Part shown: piece by piece, positions 42,941 through 49,792 of the stretch
Numbering within the stretch: position 1 is the first letter of the stretch
Layout of the letters: the number at the start of each line of letters is the position of its first letter
Notes under the pieces: model-generated
What the model saw: only the letters and a program-made list of their open reading frames with translations
Database searches by the model: none
What the model was told of the DNA's origin: nothing
Translations under genes and position numbers: made by a program
NCBI GenBank assembly: GCA_017484135.1
Contig: JAFUTQ010000003.1
Span: 1 to 49,792, forward strand
Length of the DNA stretch: 49,792 bases
Direction of reading: 5' to 3'
Source of the DNA: Lachnospiraceae bacterium
GTDB taxonomy: Bacteria > Bacillota > Clostridia > Lachnospirales > Lachnospiraceae

Positions 42941-44230
42941 TTATTCCTTATAATAATCAAATTCCAGACTGTACATACGAACGGTGTCCCCATCCTGTAT
43001 GCCCAGCTTCTCCAGTTCCTTCAATATCCCCTGCTCCTTCAGAAACTTCTGGAAAAACAAAAAGCCCTTCTCGGAATCAATATTGGTATAGCCAAGCATT
43101 TTTTCGATTTTCGGTCCTTCCACCACATAAGCGCCATCATCTTCGCTGATCTGAATGGTATAGGGCTCCTCTGCGACCAAATGAGAATCCGGAAAGTACT
43201 CCTGCTCATACACAACAGGCTCATCATCCATCTCATCCAGAAGTCCCTTCACAAAATACATGAGCTCCTTTACCCCCTGACGGCTGACTGCAGAGATGGG
43301 AAAAATTTTTATGCCCTCCGGTTCAAATTCCCGGCGCAGCTGATCCAGAATCTCACTTTCTCCTTCATACAATGCATCGATTTTGTTTGCCGCAATCACC
43401 TGGGGCTTATTCAGCAGCTCGGGATTAAAACGTTCCAGCTCCTGATTGATGGCATAAATATCCGCAACGGGGTCGCGTCCTTCTGTTCCGGCTGCATCTA
43501 CCACATGGATGATGACCTTTGTGCGCTCAATATGCTTTAAGAATTCATGTCCCAATCCGACACCCTCGGAAGCACCTTCAATCAGTCCGGGAATATCAGC
43601 CATTACAAAGCCGACACCGTCGCCGAAGTCCACCACACCGAGAATGGGATTTAAGGTGGTAAAATGATAATTGGCAATTTTGGGACGTGCATTTGTGGTA
43701 CTGGATAACAGGGTGGATTTCCCGACATTTGGAAATCCGACCAGCCCCACATCTGCAATTACCTTAAGTTCAAGGATCACTTCAAGCTCTAAGGCTTCTT
43801 GTCCCGGCTGGGCATATTTGGGTGCCTGCATCGAGGAGGTGGCAAAATGCTGGTTGCCAAGCCCACCCTTCCCGCCGGTTAATATCAGCTGACGGCGGTT
43901 ATTCCCCGACATATCAGCCACAATTTTTTCTGTAGAGGCTTCGCGGATAATGGTTCCGGCAGGTACACGAATCACCAGATCCTCGCCCTTTTTGCCGTGA
44001 CAGTTCCGTTTCCTGCCTTCTTCTCCGTTCTGGGCTGTCCATTTATAAATGTGACGAAAATCGTTTAAGGTATTGATGCTGTCGTCTACTTCAAAGATGA
44101 CATCCCCGCCTTTGCCGCCGTCCCCGCCGTCAGGACCGCCATCCGGTACATATTTTTCCCGGCGGAAGCTGACATGTCCGTCCCCGCCCTTTCCGGATCT
44201 GATCAAAATTTTTGCTCGATCGGCATACAT
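42941..44230 (-). CDS. obg: GTPase Obg (CgtA)
   Basis: 429 residues from ATG 44230 (GAGGAA upstream). Ribosome-assembly and stress GTPase. N-terminal glycine-rich Obg fold (IRSGKGGDGHVSFRREKYVP), G domain with P-loop GFPNVGKSTLL, G3 DIPGLIEGA, G4 NKID, and the C-terminal OCT domain (about the last 70 residues), which is present in Firmicutes Obg. It follows rpmA after a hairpin. Confidence 0.96.
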   Translation of the reverse strand: MYADRAKILIRSGKGGDGHVSFRREKYVPDGGPDGGDGGKGGDVIFEVDDSINTLNDFRHIYKWTAQNGEEGRKRNCHGKKGEDLVIRVPAGTIIREASTEKIVADMSGNNRRQLILTGGKGGLGNQHFATSSMQAPKYAQPGQEALELEVILELKVIADVGLVGFPNVGKSTLLSSTTNARPKIANYHFTTLNPILGVVDFGDGVGFVMADIPGLIEGASEGVGLGHEFLKHIERTKVIIHVVDAAGTEGRDPVADIYAINQELERFNPELLNKPQVIAANKIDALYEGESEILDQLRREFEPEGIKIFPISAVSRQGVKELMYFVKGLLDEMDDEPVVYEQEYFPDSHLVAEEPYTIQISEDDGAYVVEGPKIEKMLGYTNIDSEKGFLFFQKFLKEQGILKELEKLGIQDGDTVRMYSLEFDYYKE

Positions 44231-44274
44231 GATTGATTCCTCTTTATCTTTGATTTTACCATGATAACCATGAA

Positions 44275-44307
44275 ACAGACCCGGCATAGAATCTCTGTCG
44301 GGTCTGT
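44275..44307 (-). terminator. Hairpin between rpmA and obg
   Basis: ACAGACCCG (44275-44283) pairs with CGGGTCTGT (44299-44307), 15-nt loop. On the coding strand it is followed by TT only, so partial termination or mRNA processing between the ribosomal genes and obg is more likely than a full stop. Confidence 0.5.
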
Positions 44308-44316
44308 CGTGTGATC

Positions 44317-44607
44317 TTATTCGTTTGTGGCTACCGGATAAACAGAAGCCTGCTTTTTATCTCTGCCTTTTCTCTCAAATCTGAGAATTCCATCGGTCAG
44401 TGCGAATAACGTATCGTCTCCTCCGATTCCGACATTGGTACCCGGATGGATTCTGGTTCCGCGCTGTCTGTAAAGAATATTTCCTGCCTTCACGAACTGT
44501 CCGTCTGCTCTCTTTGCTCCTAATCTCTTTGACTCGGAATCTCTGCCGTTCTTGGTAGAGCCGACTCCCTTTTTATGAGCGAAAAACTGAAGGTTCATTT
44601 TTAACAT
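44317..44607 (-). CDS. rpmA: 50S ribosomal protein L27, Prp-cleaved form
   Basis: 96 residues. The N-terminus [18 protein letters not shown] carries the Firmicutes extension that must be cut between FF and AHKKG by the protease Prp before L27 can function near the peptidyl-transferase centre. The [20 protein letters not shown] core is standard. RBS AGGAGG. The protease gene lies directly upstream. Confidence 0.98.
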   Translation of the reverse strand: MLKMNLQFFAHKKGVGSTKNGRDSESKRLGAKRADGQFVKAGNILYRQRGTRIHPGTNVGIGGDDTLFALTDGILRFERKGRDKKQASVYPVATNE

Positions 44608-44610
44608 GTC

Positions 44611-44940
44611 CTACACCTCCTTAAAATCAAGTGTGAGATACTCCTCACCATAGGTTTTCTGAATTTCCTGCAAGCCTAAAATCATGGAATCCAGCAGCAA
44701 TCTGCCATCGTGCCCGGAGGGCTTCTGAAATTTCAGGCTCAGGATACAATTCTTGCGGTCTTGCTCGATCTCGATCTGTTCGTCTGTAAATGTCCCGATG
44801 GAATTGAAGGTATTGATTACCAGGACGGATATCCCGGCGCAAACCACATCACTTCCGTGATCCGCATACAGCGCATGACCGAAACAGCTCACCGCCAGAT
44901 AGTTGTTTTCCCGATTTTTAAAAATTGTTACTTTTGTCAT
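44611..44940 (-). CDS. prp: Ribosomal-processing cysteine protease Prp
   Basis: 109 residues. Removes the N-terminal extension of L27. The catalytic dyad is at the expected places, H22 in CFGHALYADHGSD and C34 in DVVCAGISVLV. Located between rplU and rpmA, as in other Firmicutes; the rpmA ATG is 3 bp past its stop. Confidence 0.95.
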   Translation of the reverse strand: MTKVTIFKNRENNYLAVSCFGHALYADHGSDVVCAGISVLVINTFNSIGTFTDEQIEIEQDRKNCILSLKFQKPSGHDGRLLLDSMILGLQEIQKTYGEEYLTLDFKEV

Positions 44941-44954
44941 AACAGTTTTTTCTG

Positions 44955-45260
44955 TTACGCGTTGATCTTTTCGATCTTGACCTGGGTATACGGCTGTCTG
45001 TGTCCGTTCTTTTTGTGATAACCGGTCTTTCTCTTGTACTTGTAGACAATGACCTTTTTCGCTCTGCCTTCTTTTACAACCGAAGCCTCGACCGTTGCAT
45101 TTTTTACGTCATCTCCGACCTTTAATTCCTTGTCAGAAACGGCAATGACCTGATCAAAGGTTACTGTCTCGCCAGCCTCAACACCAAGCTTTTCAATGGT
45201 AATGATATCGCCTTCGGATACTTTGTACTGTTTACCACCTGTTGCTATAATTGCGTACAT
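44955..45260 (-). CDS. rplU: 50S ribosomal protein L21
   Basis: 101 residues from ATG 45260 (AGGAGG 6 nt upstream). [18 protein letters not shown] and the C-terminal [18 protein letters not shown] are hallmarks. First gene of the rplU-prp-rpmA unit; the upstream leader and promoter are listed separately. Confidence 0.98.
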   Translation of the reverse strand: MYAIIATGGKQYKVSEGDIITIEKLGVEAGETVTFDQVIAVSDKELKVGDDVKNATVEASVVKEGRAKKVIVYKYKRKTGYHKKNGHRQPYTQVKIEKINA

Positions 45261-45350
45261 ACGGCACCTCCTATTTATCATTACTCGCCAGTTACGGTGT
45301 CGTCTCCGTAAACTCCGGGGACAAGCTTAAACCTCACTGTGCGGCATACT
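45261..45350 (-). promoter_or_regulatory. Probable L21 leader (autoregulatory 5' UTR)
   Basis: The roughly 90-nt transcribed leader before rplU contains self-complementary segments (for example CCCGGAGTTTACGG followed by CCGTAACTGG) and no reading frame. Firmicutes commonly carry a conserved L21 leader RNA here through which the protein represses its own operon. Assignment is by position; I did not match it to a covariance model. Confidence 0.5.
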
Positions 45351-45355
45351 CGATT

Positions 45356-45384
45356 ATATTATCACAGGCTGCACTGCCTGTCAA
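45356..45384 (-). promoter_or_regulatory. Strong sigma-A promoter of the rplU operon
   Basis: Minus-strand TTGACA (45384-45379), 17 bp, TAATAT (45361-45356). The start would be near 45349. Confidence 0.75.
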
Positions 45385-45449
45385 GTCTCTTTCGGATTTT
45401 ATTCCGGGAACAGCAACTTACTTACAATTCATCACTTAGACAACAAACA

Positions 45450-45588
45450 GCTGTCGGCACGATATTGTACTCTCTCGGGGCACTTGAAAAACGCCGGTTC
45501 TTGGCTTGCGTATTTTGCAAGCCTAGTACCGCTGCGTTTTTCGCGTAGCGAGAGCGTGCCCCGAAGAGTATAATATTGTGCTGACAGC
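45450..45588. repeat. R2c: complete R2 repeat with branched interior
   Basis: The left arm 45450-45483 (GCTGTCGGCACGATATTGTA...) pairs with 45556-45588. Three positions are G in the left arm facing T in the right, so they pair only as G-U wobble in the plus-strand transcript. The interior holds a small CTTGCGTATTTTGCAAG hairpin and CGCTGCG-TTTTTCG-CGTAGCG. It lies between the end of the RNase G gene and the rplU promoter. Nothing else is seen in 45390-45636. Confidence 0.85.
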
Positions 45589-45636
45589 GTCCGGTGGTCA
45601 AATGCTGAATCGTCATTTGTTTATGGTTCCATTAAG

Positions 45637-46839
45637 CTAGGAACAATATTCCAGTTGTTCCCGCAAGGATTTTTTCTGCTTTTTTCGCGTAATTTCCATA
45701 AGCCCTAAGGAAGTGATATCGATTGCCTGCGCACTGACGGGATCATCCTTGAGCAAACCGGACATATAGGACAGAAGCTGCTGCTCTTCCTCCTTAGACG
45801 TTAAGTTGATAAAATCAACGACGCAGATGCCGCTGATGTTTCGAAGCCGCAGCTGCCTTGCGATTTCCGTTGCGGCTTCTAAATTGATGCGGAAAAAATA
45901 GTCCTTCTGCTTCTTTTTTCCTTCATTTTTTCCGCTGTTTACATCAATCACAGTCATTGCCTCGGTAGGCTGTATGATCAGATAGGCACCGGACTTTAGC
46001 CAGACTCGTTCCTGTAAAGCATGCTCAATCAGGGAATTGATGCTGTACCGGGCATTTAATCCATAGGAATTTTCTGTTTTTTTGTCAAAAAATGACAGCT
46101 TATCAAGCATTTCGGGTATATCTTGAAACTTTTCCTGCAATTTCTGATACAGCACAGGCTGATCCACGATGATCTGTTCCAATTCTTCGAACCTGATATG
46201 GGAAAGCATGGGCATGAAAAAAAGCTCGGGTTCCTTCAGAACACTGTAGCAGGTGCGGTATCTGTACTCGGAACTTAGCTTTCGGTAAGATGCAGAGAGC
46301 TGCGCGAATTCTTTTGTAAGTTCCTCGTCTGTGGCCGATTCGGCATTTGTCCGAAAAATCAGGCTGCCCTCAAATTTGGACACAAACGGAAGCGACTGCA
46401 GTCGTTTTTTTGTTTCCGCAGACAGCTTTTTCGAATAGCCCACACCCTTCGCCTCATTCGTAAGTACCAGATAGGCTCCGGCAAATTCCAGCTGCCCGCT
46501 GACAATCGGAAATTTGTTTCCGGTTCGCTCTCTTTTGATCTGAACCACAAGCTCATCGCCCTGTGTAATCTGTTCTGCCCGCGCCCGCTTCACAAACCAT
46601 GTATCGGAAAGACTGCGCAGATCCATATAGCAGGTCTTCCCCTTTTGGATATCCACGAACATGCCGTGAAGCTTTGGCTGAATGTCTTTGATTTTTCCGA
46701 TACAGATGGTGCCGATGCTTTCGGTTGCCGTCTCCTCAAGGGGCGCGATTTCCAGATCTGCTGCGGCATCCTCTTTCAGATGCAGTGCCACATAGGTTTT
46801 TTTGATGCAGGTTTGTGTGGTAATGATGATTTTATGCAA
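45637..46839 (-). CDS. rng: Ribonuclease G/E family protein
   Basis: 400 residues from TTG 46839 (GGAGG 6 nt upstream). Single-strand endoribonuclease for rRNA processing and mRNA decay. An S1-like domain near the N-terminus (IGTICIGKIKDIQPKLHGMF), then the catalytic domain with the metal aspartates in TVIDVNSG and VVDFINL. It lacks the long C-terminal scaffold of E. coli RNase E, so RNase G-like in form. It overlaps the upstream gene by 8 bp. Confidence 0.92.
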   Translation of the reverse strand: MHKIIITTQTCIKKTYVALHLKEDAAADLEIAPLEETATESIGTICIGKIKDIQPKLHGMFVDIQKGKTCYMDLRSLSDTWFVKRARAEQITQGDELVVQIKRERTGNKFPIVSGQLEFAGAYLVLTNEAKGVGYSKKLSAETKKRLQSLPFVSKFEGSLIFRTNAESATDEELTKEFAQLSASYRKLSSEYRYRTCYSVLKEPELFFMPMLSHIRFEELEQIIVDQPVLYQKLQEKFQDIPEMLDKLSFFDKKTENSYGLNARYSINSLIEHALQERVWLKSGAYLIIQPTEAMTVIDVNSGKNEGKKKQKDYFFRINLEAATEIARQLRLRNISGICVVDFINLTSKEEEQQLLSYMSGLLKDDPVSAQAIDITSLGLMEITRKKQKKSLREQLEYCS

Positions 46840-47554
46840 GAATATCCTCCCCCATATCTTCCAACGCCAGAAAGCTGCCGTCACTGCGGCGGGTATATAC
46901 CTCCCGGCGGTGGATCTGAAGCTTTCCGGGCTCATAATCCGTCGGTATGGATTGGTAAAAGGTCTCCAGTAAAAGCTCCGGCTTTACGTTCTCTATGCTG
47001 CCGGTGGACAGTCGGAGAAAAAAACAGGGTCTTTTCGGATTCGAATCCATTTGAAAGCAGTAGACCAGCTGCTTTAGATCCATCTGCTTTTCACTTTTTT
47101 TCGTCTTTTTTGTGACGAGAATTTCCGCAGCGTCTTCATAAAAGGTCTTGATCGCCTCCTGCCATTGCTCCGGAGAAAAGGGGTTGTCCTGCGGGTTCTT
47201 GTAATACACCTGATAATCTGCGGCAGAGACAATGGACATGGCCGTTTTTGCATCGTCCGGCAGTCTCCGGTAGGAAAGCACCTCCACCCCTTCCACCATG
47301 GTTTGATTCAGGGCTTTGACGGCGTCTTGGGATGACAGGCTCGAATGCACCTCAATATCAAAGTATTCCCCGTCGCTGACGATTCCGACACCGAGCGGAG
47401 CGGCAAAGGACATGATCTGATGCGGGGAAAAGCCCTCCGAGTAAACGATATCTATGTCTGCCCGCCGCATGGCTTTCTGAAAATATCGCATCATGTCCAG
47501 ATGTCCGATAAATTTTATGACTCCGTATTTTCGAAACTTAATTCTGATTTTCAA
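46832..47554 (-). CDS. DUF2344 radical-SAM-associated protein (TIGR03936 family)
   Basis: 240 residues from TTG 47554 (AGGAGGGG just upstream). Family landmarks are the start KIRIKFRKYGVIKFIGHLDM and SEGFSPHQIMSFAAPLGVG. It has no SAM-cluster cysteines of its own and nearly always follows the larger radical SAM gene, suggesting the two act together, perhaps on tRNA or rRNA; the reaction is unknown. It overlaps both neighbours. Confidence 0.87.
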   Translation of the reverse strand: MKIRIKFRKYGVIKFIGHLDMMRYFQKAMRRADIDIVYSEGFSPHQIMSFAAPLGVGIVSDGEYFDIEVHSSLSSQDAVKALNQTMVEGVEVLSYRRLPDDAKTAMSIVSAADYQVYYKNPQDNPFSPEQWQEAIKTFYEDAAEILVTKKTKKSEKQMDLKQLVYCFQMDSNPKRPCFFLRLSTGSIENVKPELLLETFYQSIPTDYEPGKLQIHRREVYTRRSDGSFLALEDMGEDILA

Positions 47555-49403
47555 AGCAGACCCCTCCTTGAAACCTGGCAGCACCGCAGCCTTGACACTG
47601 CATCCGGCAGTTGGGGCTTACTACCCCGTCCTTTGCCCGCTGCCATTCCCGTGCCAGAAATTCTCTGGAAACTCCCGCATCAATGAAATCCCACGGGAAG
47701 ATTTCGTCCAGCGGACGTTCCCTCTGTGTGTAAAAATCCGGGTCAATTCCGCATTCCGCAAATGCCCTTATCCAGCGCTCATTGTCAAAAAATTCTGTCC
47801 ATGCGTCAAAGATTCCGCCCAGCTCATAGACCCGTTGCAGTGCCTGTCCGATTCTGCGGTCTCCGCGAGCCAGAATCCCCTCCAATACCGTCACGTCTGC
47901 CTCATGCCAGTTGTAACGGATGCTCTTTCGGTTTAGCTGTGCTTTCACCGCCTCATTGACGATTTTTGCCCGCCCCAGATAACTGTCTCTGTCGTACATA
48001 CGCGCCCATTGAAACGGGGTAAATGGCTTTGGCACAAAAAATGAGGTGCTGATGGTAATCTGACATTTGCCGTTTCGTTTTTCCTTTGGAATTTCATAAT
48101 AGCGCACGGCAATTTTGTTTGCCAGCTCGGCAATCCCACGCATGTCCGCTTCGGTTTCCGTGGGAAGTCCCAGCATGAAGTAAAGCTTTACCTTATTCCA
48201 GCCGCCGTCAAACGCCATACCGGCTCCCTCCAGAATGGATTCCTCTGTCAGTCCTTTGTTGATGACGTTTCGCATACGCTGGGTTCCGGCCTCCGGCGCA
48301 AAGGTCAGGCTGCTTTTTTTGATATCCTGAACCTGATGCATGATATCTAAGGAAAACGCATCAATGCGCAGGGACGGAAGGGAAATATTGACATGCTGCT
48401 TCTGAAAGGTTTCGATGAGAAAACGCATCAGCTCCTCCAGCCGCGAATAATCGCTGGTACTTAAAGAGCTTAAGGAAATTTCCTCATGTCCCGTATTTTT
48501 TAACAGCGCATAGGCGGTCTGTTTGAGCTGCTCTACATCCTTTTCCCTGGTCGGACGGTAAATCATTCCCGCCTGGCAAAAGCGACAGCCCCGGATGCAT
48601 CCACGCTGTACCTCCAGAACCACCCGATCCTGCGTCACCTTAATAAACGGTACAATCGGCTTTTCGGGATAAGGAGCCTTGTCCATCTGCATCAGAATCT
48701 GTTTTTCCACCTTTGCGGGAATGTCTTCATATTTCGGGGTAAAGGCAGCAATGGTTCCGTCTGTGTGATAGGATACCTGGTACATCATGGGCGCATAAAT
48801 TCCCGGAATCCGCGCGGCGCGGTGAAGAAATTCCTCTCTGGAATAAGCCTCCTTCTGATACTCCTTATACAGGGCAAACAGTGCATCATAGGAGATTTCT
48901 CCCTCCCCGATATAAAACAGATCAAAAAAGTCCGCAATCGGTTCCGGATTGTAGGTACAGGGGCCGCCTCCGATCACGATGGGATGCTCCTTCGTTCTGT
49001 CTGCGGCAAGCAGGGGAATCTGCGACAGATCCAGAATTTGCAGAATGTTGGTATAGCACATCTCATACTGGATGGTAATTCCCAGAAAGTCAAAATCCCG
49101 CACCGATTCCTGTGTCTCCAGTGCAAACAGCGGAATCTGCTGCTCCTTCATGATTTTGTGGAGATCCGGCCAGGGGGAGTATACCCGTTCGCAGTACACA
49201 TCCTCACGTTTGTTGAACATATCGTACAAAATCTGGATTCCCAGATGTGACATGCCGATTTCATACACATCCGGAAAACACATGGCAAAGCGTATGTCAA
49301 CGGCAGCCGGATCCTTTTTGACCATATTCAGTTCATTTCCGATATAACGGGCAGGATTGTCTACCGTCATAAGGATTTCATCGCTCAGTGCTAACTGATT
49401 CAT
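47538..49403 (-). CDS. TIGR03960-family B12-binding-domain radical SAM protein
   Basis: 621 residues from ATG 49403 (GAGG 6 nt upstream; an ATG four codons earlier lacks spacing). N-terminal cobalamin-binding-like domain, radical SAM core with the 4Fe-4S motif CIRGCRFCQAG, and a cysteine-rich C-terminus (CRMQCQGCGAARF) that could bind another cluster. In other Firmicutes this gene, its DUF2344 partner and RNase G stand together upstream of rplU. The substrate is unknown. Confidence 0.9.
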   Translation of the reverse strand: MNQLALSDEILMTVDNPARYIGNELNMVKKDPAAVDIRFAMCFPDVYEIGMSHLGIQILYDMFNKREDVYCERVYSPWPDLHKIMKEQQIPLFALETQESVRDFDFLGITIQYEMCYTNILQILDLSQIPLLAADRTKEHPIVIGGGPCTYNPEPIADFFDLFYIGEGEISYDALFALYKEYQKEAYSREEFLHRAARIPGIYAPMMYQVSYHTDGTIAAFTPKYEDIPAKVEKQILMQMDKAPYPEKPIVPFIKVTQDRVVLEVQRGCIRGCRFCQAGMIYRPTREKDVEQLKQTAYALLKNTGHEEISLSSLSTSDYSRLEELMRFLIETFQKQHVNISLPSLRIDAFSLDIMHQVQDIKKSSLTFAPEAGTQRMRNVINKGLTEESILEGAGMAFDGGWNKVKLYFMLGLPTETEADMRGIAELANKIAVRYYEIPKEKRNGKCQITISTSFFVPKPFTPFQWARMYDRDSYLGRAKIVNEAVKAQLNRKSIRYNWHEADVTVLEGILARGDRRIGQALQRVYELGGIFDAWTEFFDNERWIRAFAECGIDPDFYTQRERPLDEIFPWDFIDAGVSREFLAREWQRAKDGVVSPNCRMQCQGCGAARFQGGVCFENQN

Positions 49404-49629
49404 CGTTTTCCTCATTCCAAAGCGTATAGTTTTCCTGTAACTTTTCATATACGGTATCCGTATCAAAGGAAAAGAAGGGATAATTGGTCTGCAGGCAGAT
49501 AAAAAACGCCACAAACAAAAAGACCGACAGCAACAGCCGGATTTTACAACCGATAAAGCTGGGTGCCTCGTCCTCTTCCTCCACCTGGTTCCGATACCGC
49601 ATCTGGCGGTAATAGGGGTCTTGCTTCAT
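49378..49629 (-). CDS. Small single-span membrane protein, function unknown
   Basis: 83 residues from ATG 49629 (GAGG 6 nt upstream). A hydrophilic N-terminus rich in Tyr, Arg and Gln with an acidic stretch, one membrane helix (IRLLLSVFLFVAFFICLQ), then a short outside tail ending in an acidic segment. I do not recognise a family. It overlaps the radical SAM gene by 26 bp, so it is probably cotranscribed with it and heads the operon within the window. Confidence 0.65.
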   Translation of the reverse strand: MKQDPYYRQMRYRNQVEEEDEAPSFIGCKIRLLLSVFLFVAFFICLQTNYPFFSFDTDTVYEKLQENYTLWNEENDESVSTER

Positions 49630-49705
49630 AAACAACCTCGCATGAAATATTGGTATATGGATATTTTATGTGAGGTTGTTGGGATAAATACATGATGTTT
49701 GGTTG

Positions 49706-49792
49706 ATGCCGAGGTCAGGTTGGGTTTCGGAAAAAGGTCATGTCGGCGTAGCCGACATTGACTCTTTGCATAAAAATCCCATCGGAAAGCTA
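49706..49792. repeat. R1d: cloverleaf-forming repeat, copy 4 (cut by window end)
   Basis: Left outer arm up to about 49736 (GAGGTCAGGTTGGGTTTCGG), hairpin I GTCATGTCGGC-GTA-GCCGACATTGAC, then the left side of the central arm CTTTGCATAAAAATC...GGAAAGCTA, where the window ends at the GCTA of the central palindrome. Hairpin I stem bases differ from the other copies but stay paired. The start coordinate is approximate. Confidence 0.85.

Noticed and set aside
45450-45588. R2c as a T-box or riboswitch
   Set aside because: It lies past the 3' end of the RNase G gene and upstream of, not within, the rplU transcript; no T-box motif is seen and other copies are at unrelated genes.
1-49792. tRNA or rRNA genes
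   Set aside because: No gap shows a tRNA cloverleaf with conserved T-arm, nor any rRNA sequence; the R1 cloverleaf lacks tRNA-conserved bases.

Overview
The window is a stretch of core chromosome from a Gram-positive, endospore-forming anaerobe of the class Clostridia, most likely a Lachnospiraceae. The basis is gene order and content: yqfC-yqfD-phoH-ybeY, mutS-mutL-miaA-ynbB, radC-mreBCD-pbp2-minCDE-rodA-mgsA, ylmE-sepF-ylmH-lspA-rluD, lexA beside a LysM yneA-type gene, and rplU-prp-rpmA-obg-yhbY-nadD-yqeK-rsfS. Sporulation genes, Firmicutes-type LexA boxes, the Prp-cleaved form of L27 and frequent TTG/GTG starts all agree. The genus cannot be fixed from the sequence alone.

Layout. 1-377: 5' part of an Rpn-family nuclease (minus). 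619-2933: rlmH, mscL, pyrimidine-nucleoside phosphorylase. 3260-8604: sporulation/ribosome-maturation cluster yqfC, yqfD, phoH, a degenerate-HD membrane protein, ybeY and a DUF3048 lipoprotein. 8619-10833: a flippase and a convergent BofC-like protein. 10918-20671: two FAD flavoproteins, mutS, mutL, miaA, ynbB. 20705-31294: radC, mreB, mreC, mreD, PBP2, minC, minD, minE, rodA, mgsA and a lipoprotein DD-carboxypeptidase, forming an elongation/division block. 31655-36697: HlyD-like adaptor, ylmE, sepF, ylmH, lspA, rluD. 36788-40894: dtd, a tyrosine recombinase, an acyltransferase, and the divergent SOS pair yneA/lexA. 40935-49629 (all minus): rsfS, an interrupted yqeK, nadD, yhbY, obg, rpmA, prp, rplU, RNase G, a DUF2344 protein, a B12-binding-type radical SAM protein and a small membrane protein.

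The genes themselves are mostly ordinary housekeeping functions. The unusual content lies between them. Two families of structured intergenic repeats recur. Family R1 (2959-3223, 28604-28736, 39974-40146, about 49706-49792 running off the window) can fold into a four-armed cloverleaf: an outer stem whose sequence is private to each copy yet perfectly paired (up to 52 bp), two short conserved hairpins, and a long central arm centred on GGAAAGCTAGCTTTCC. Stem bases change in compensated pairs between copies, and the loop of the second hairpin occurs in both orientations (TGAAA or TTTCA). Family R2 (10326-10407, 16384-16460, 45450-45588) is a separate stem with branched interior. I do not recognise either family, and these are the best candidates here for something undescribed.

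Other points: three genes (rlmH, yqfC and the 10918 flavoprotein) have promoters placed so that the transcript should begin at or almost at the ATG; yqeK carries an in-frame TAA just before its first conserved histidine; and the lexA/yneA intergenic region holds a consensus promoter, several LexA boxes and an R1 copy between the two promoters.
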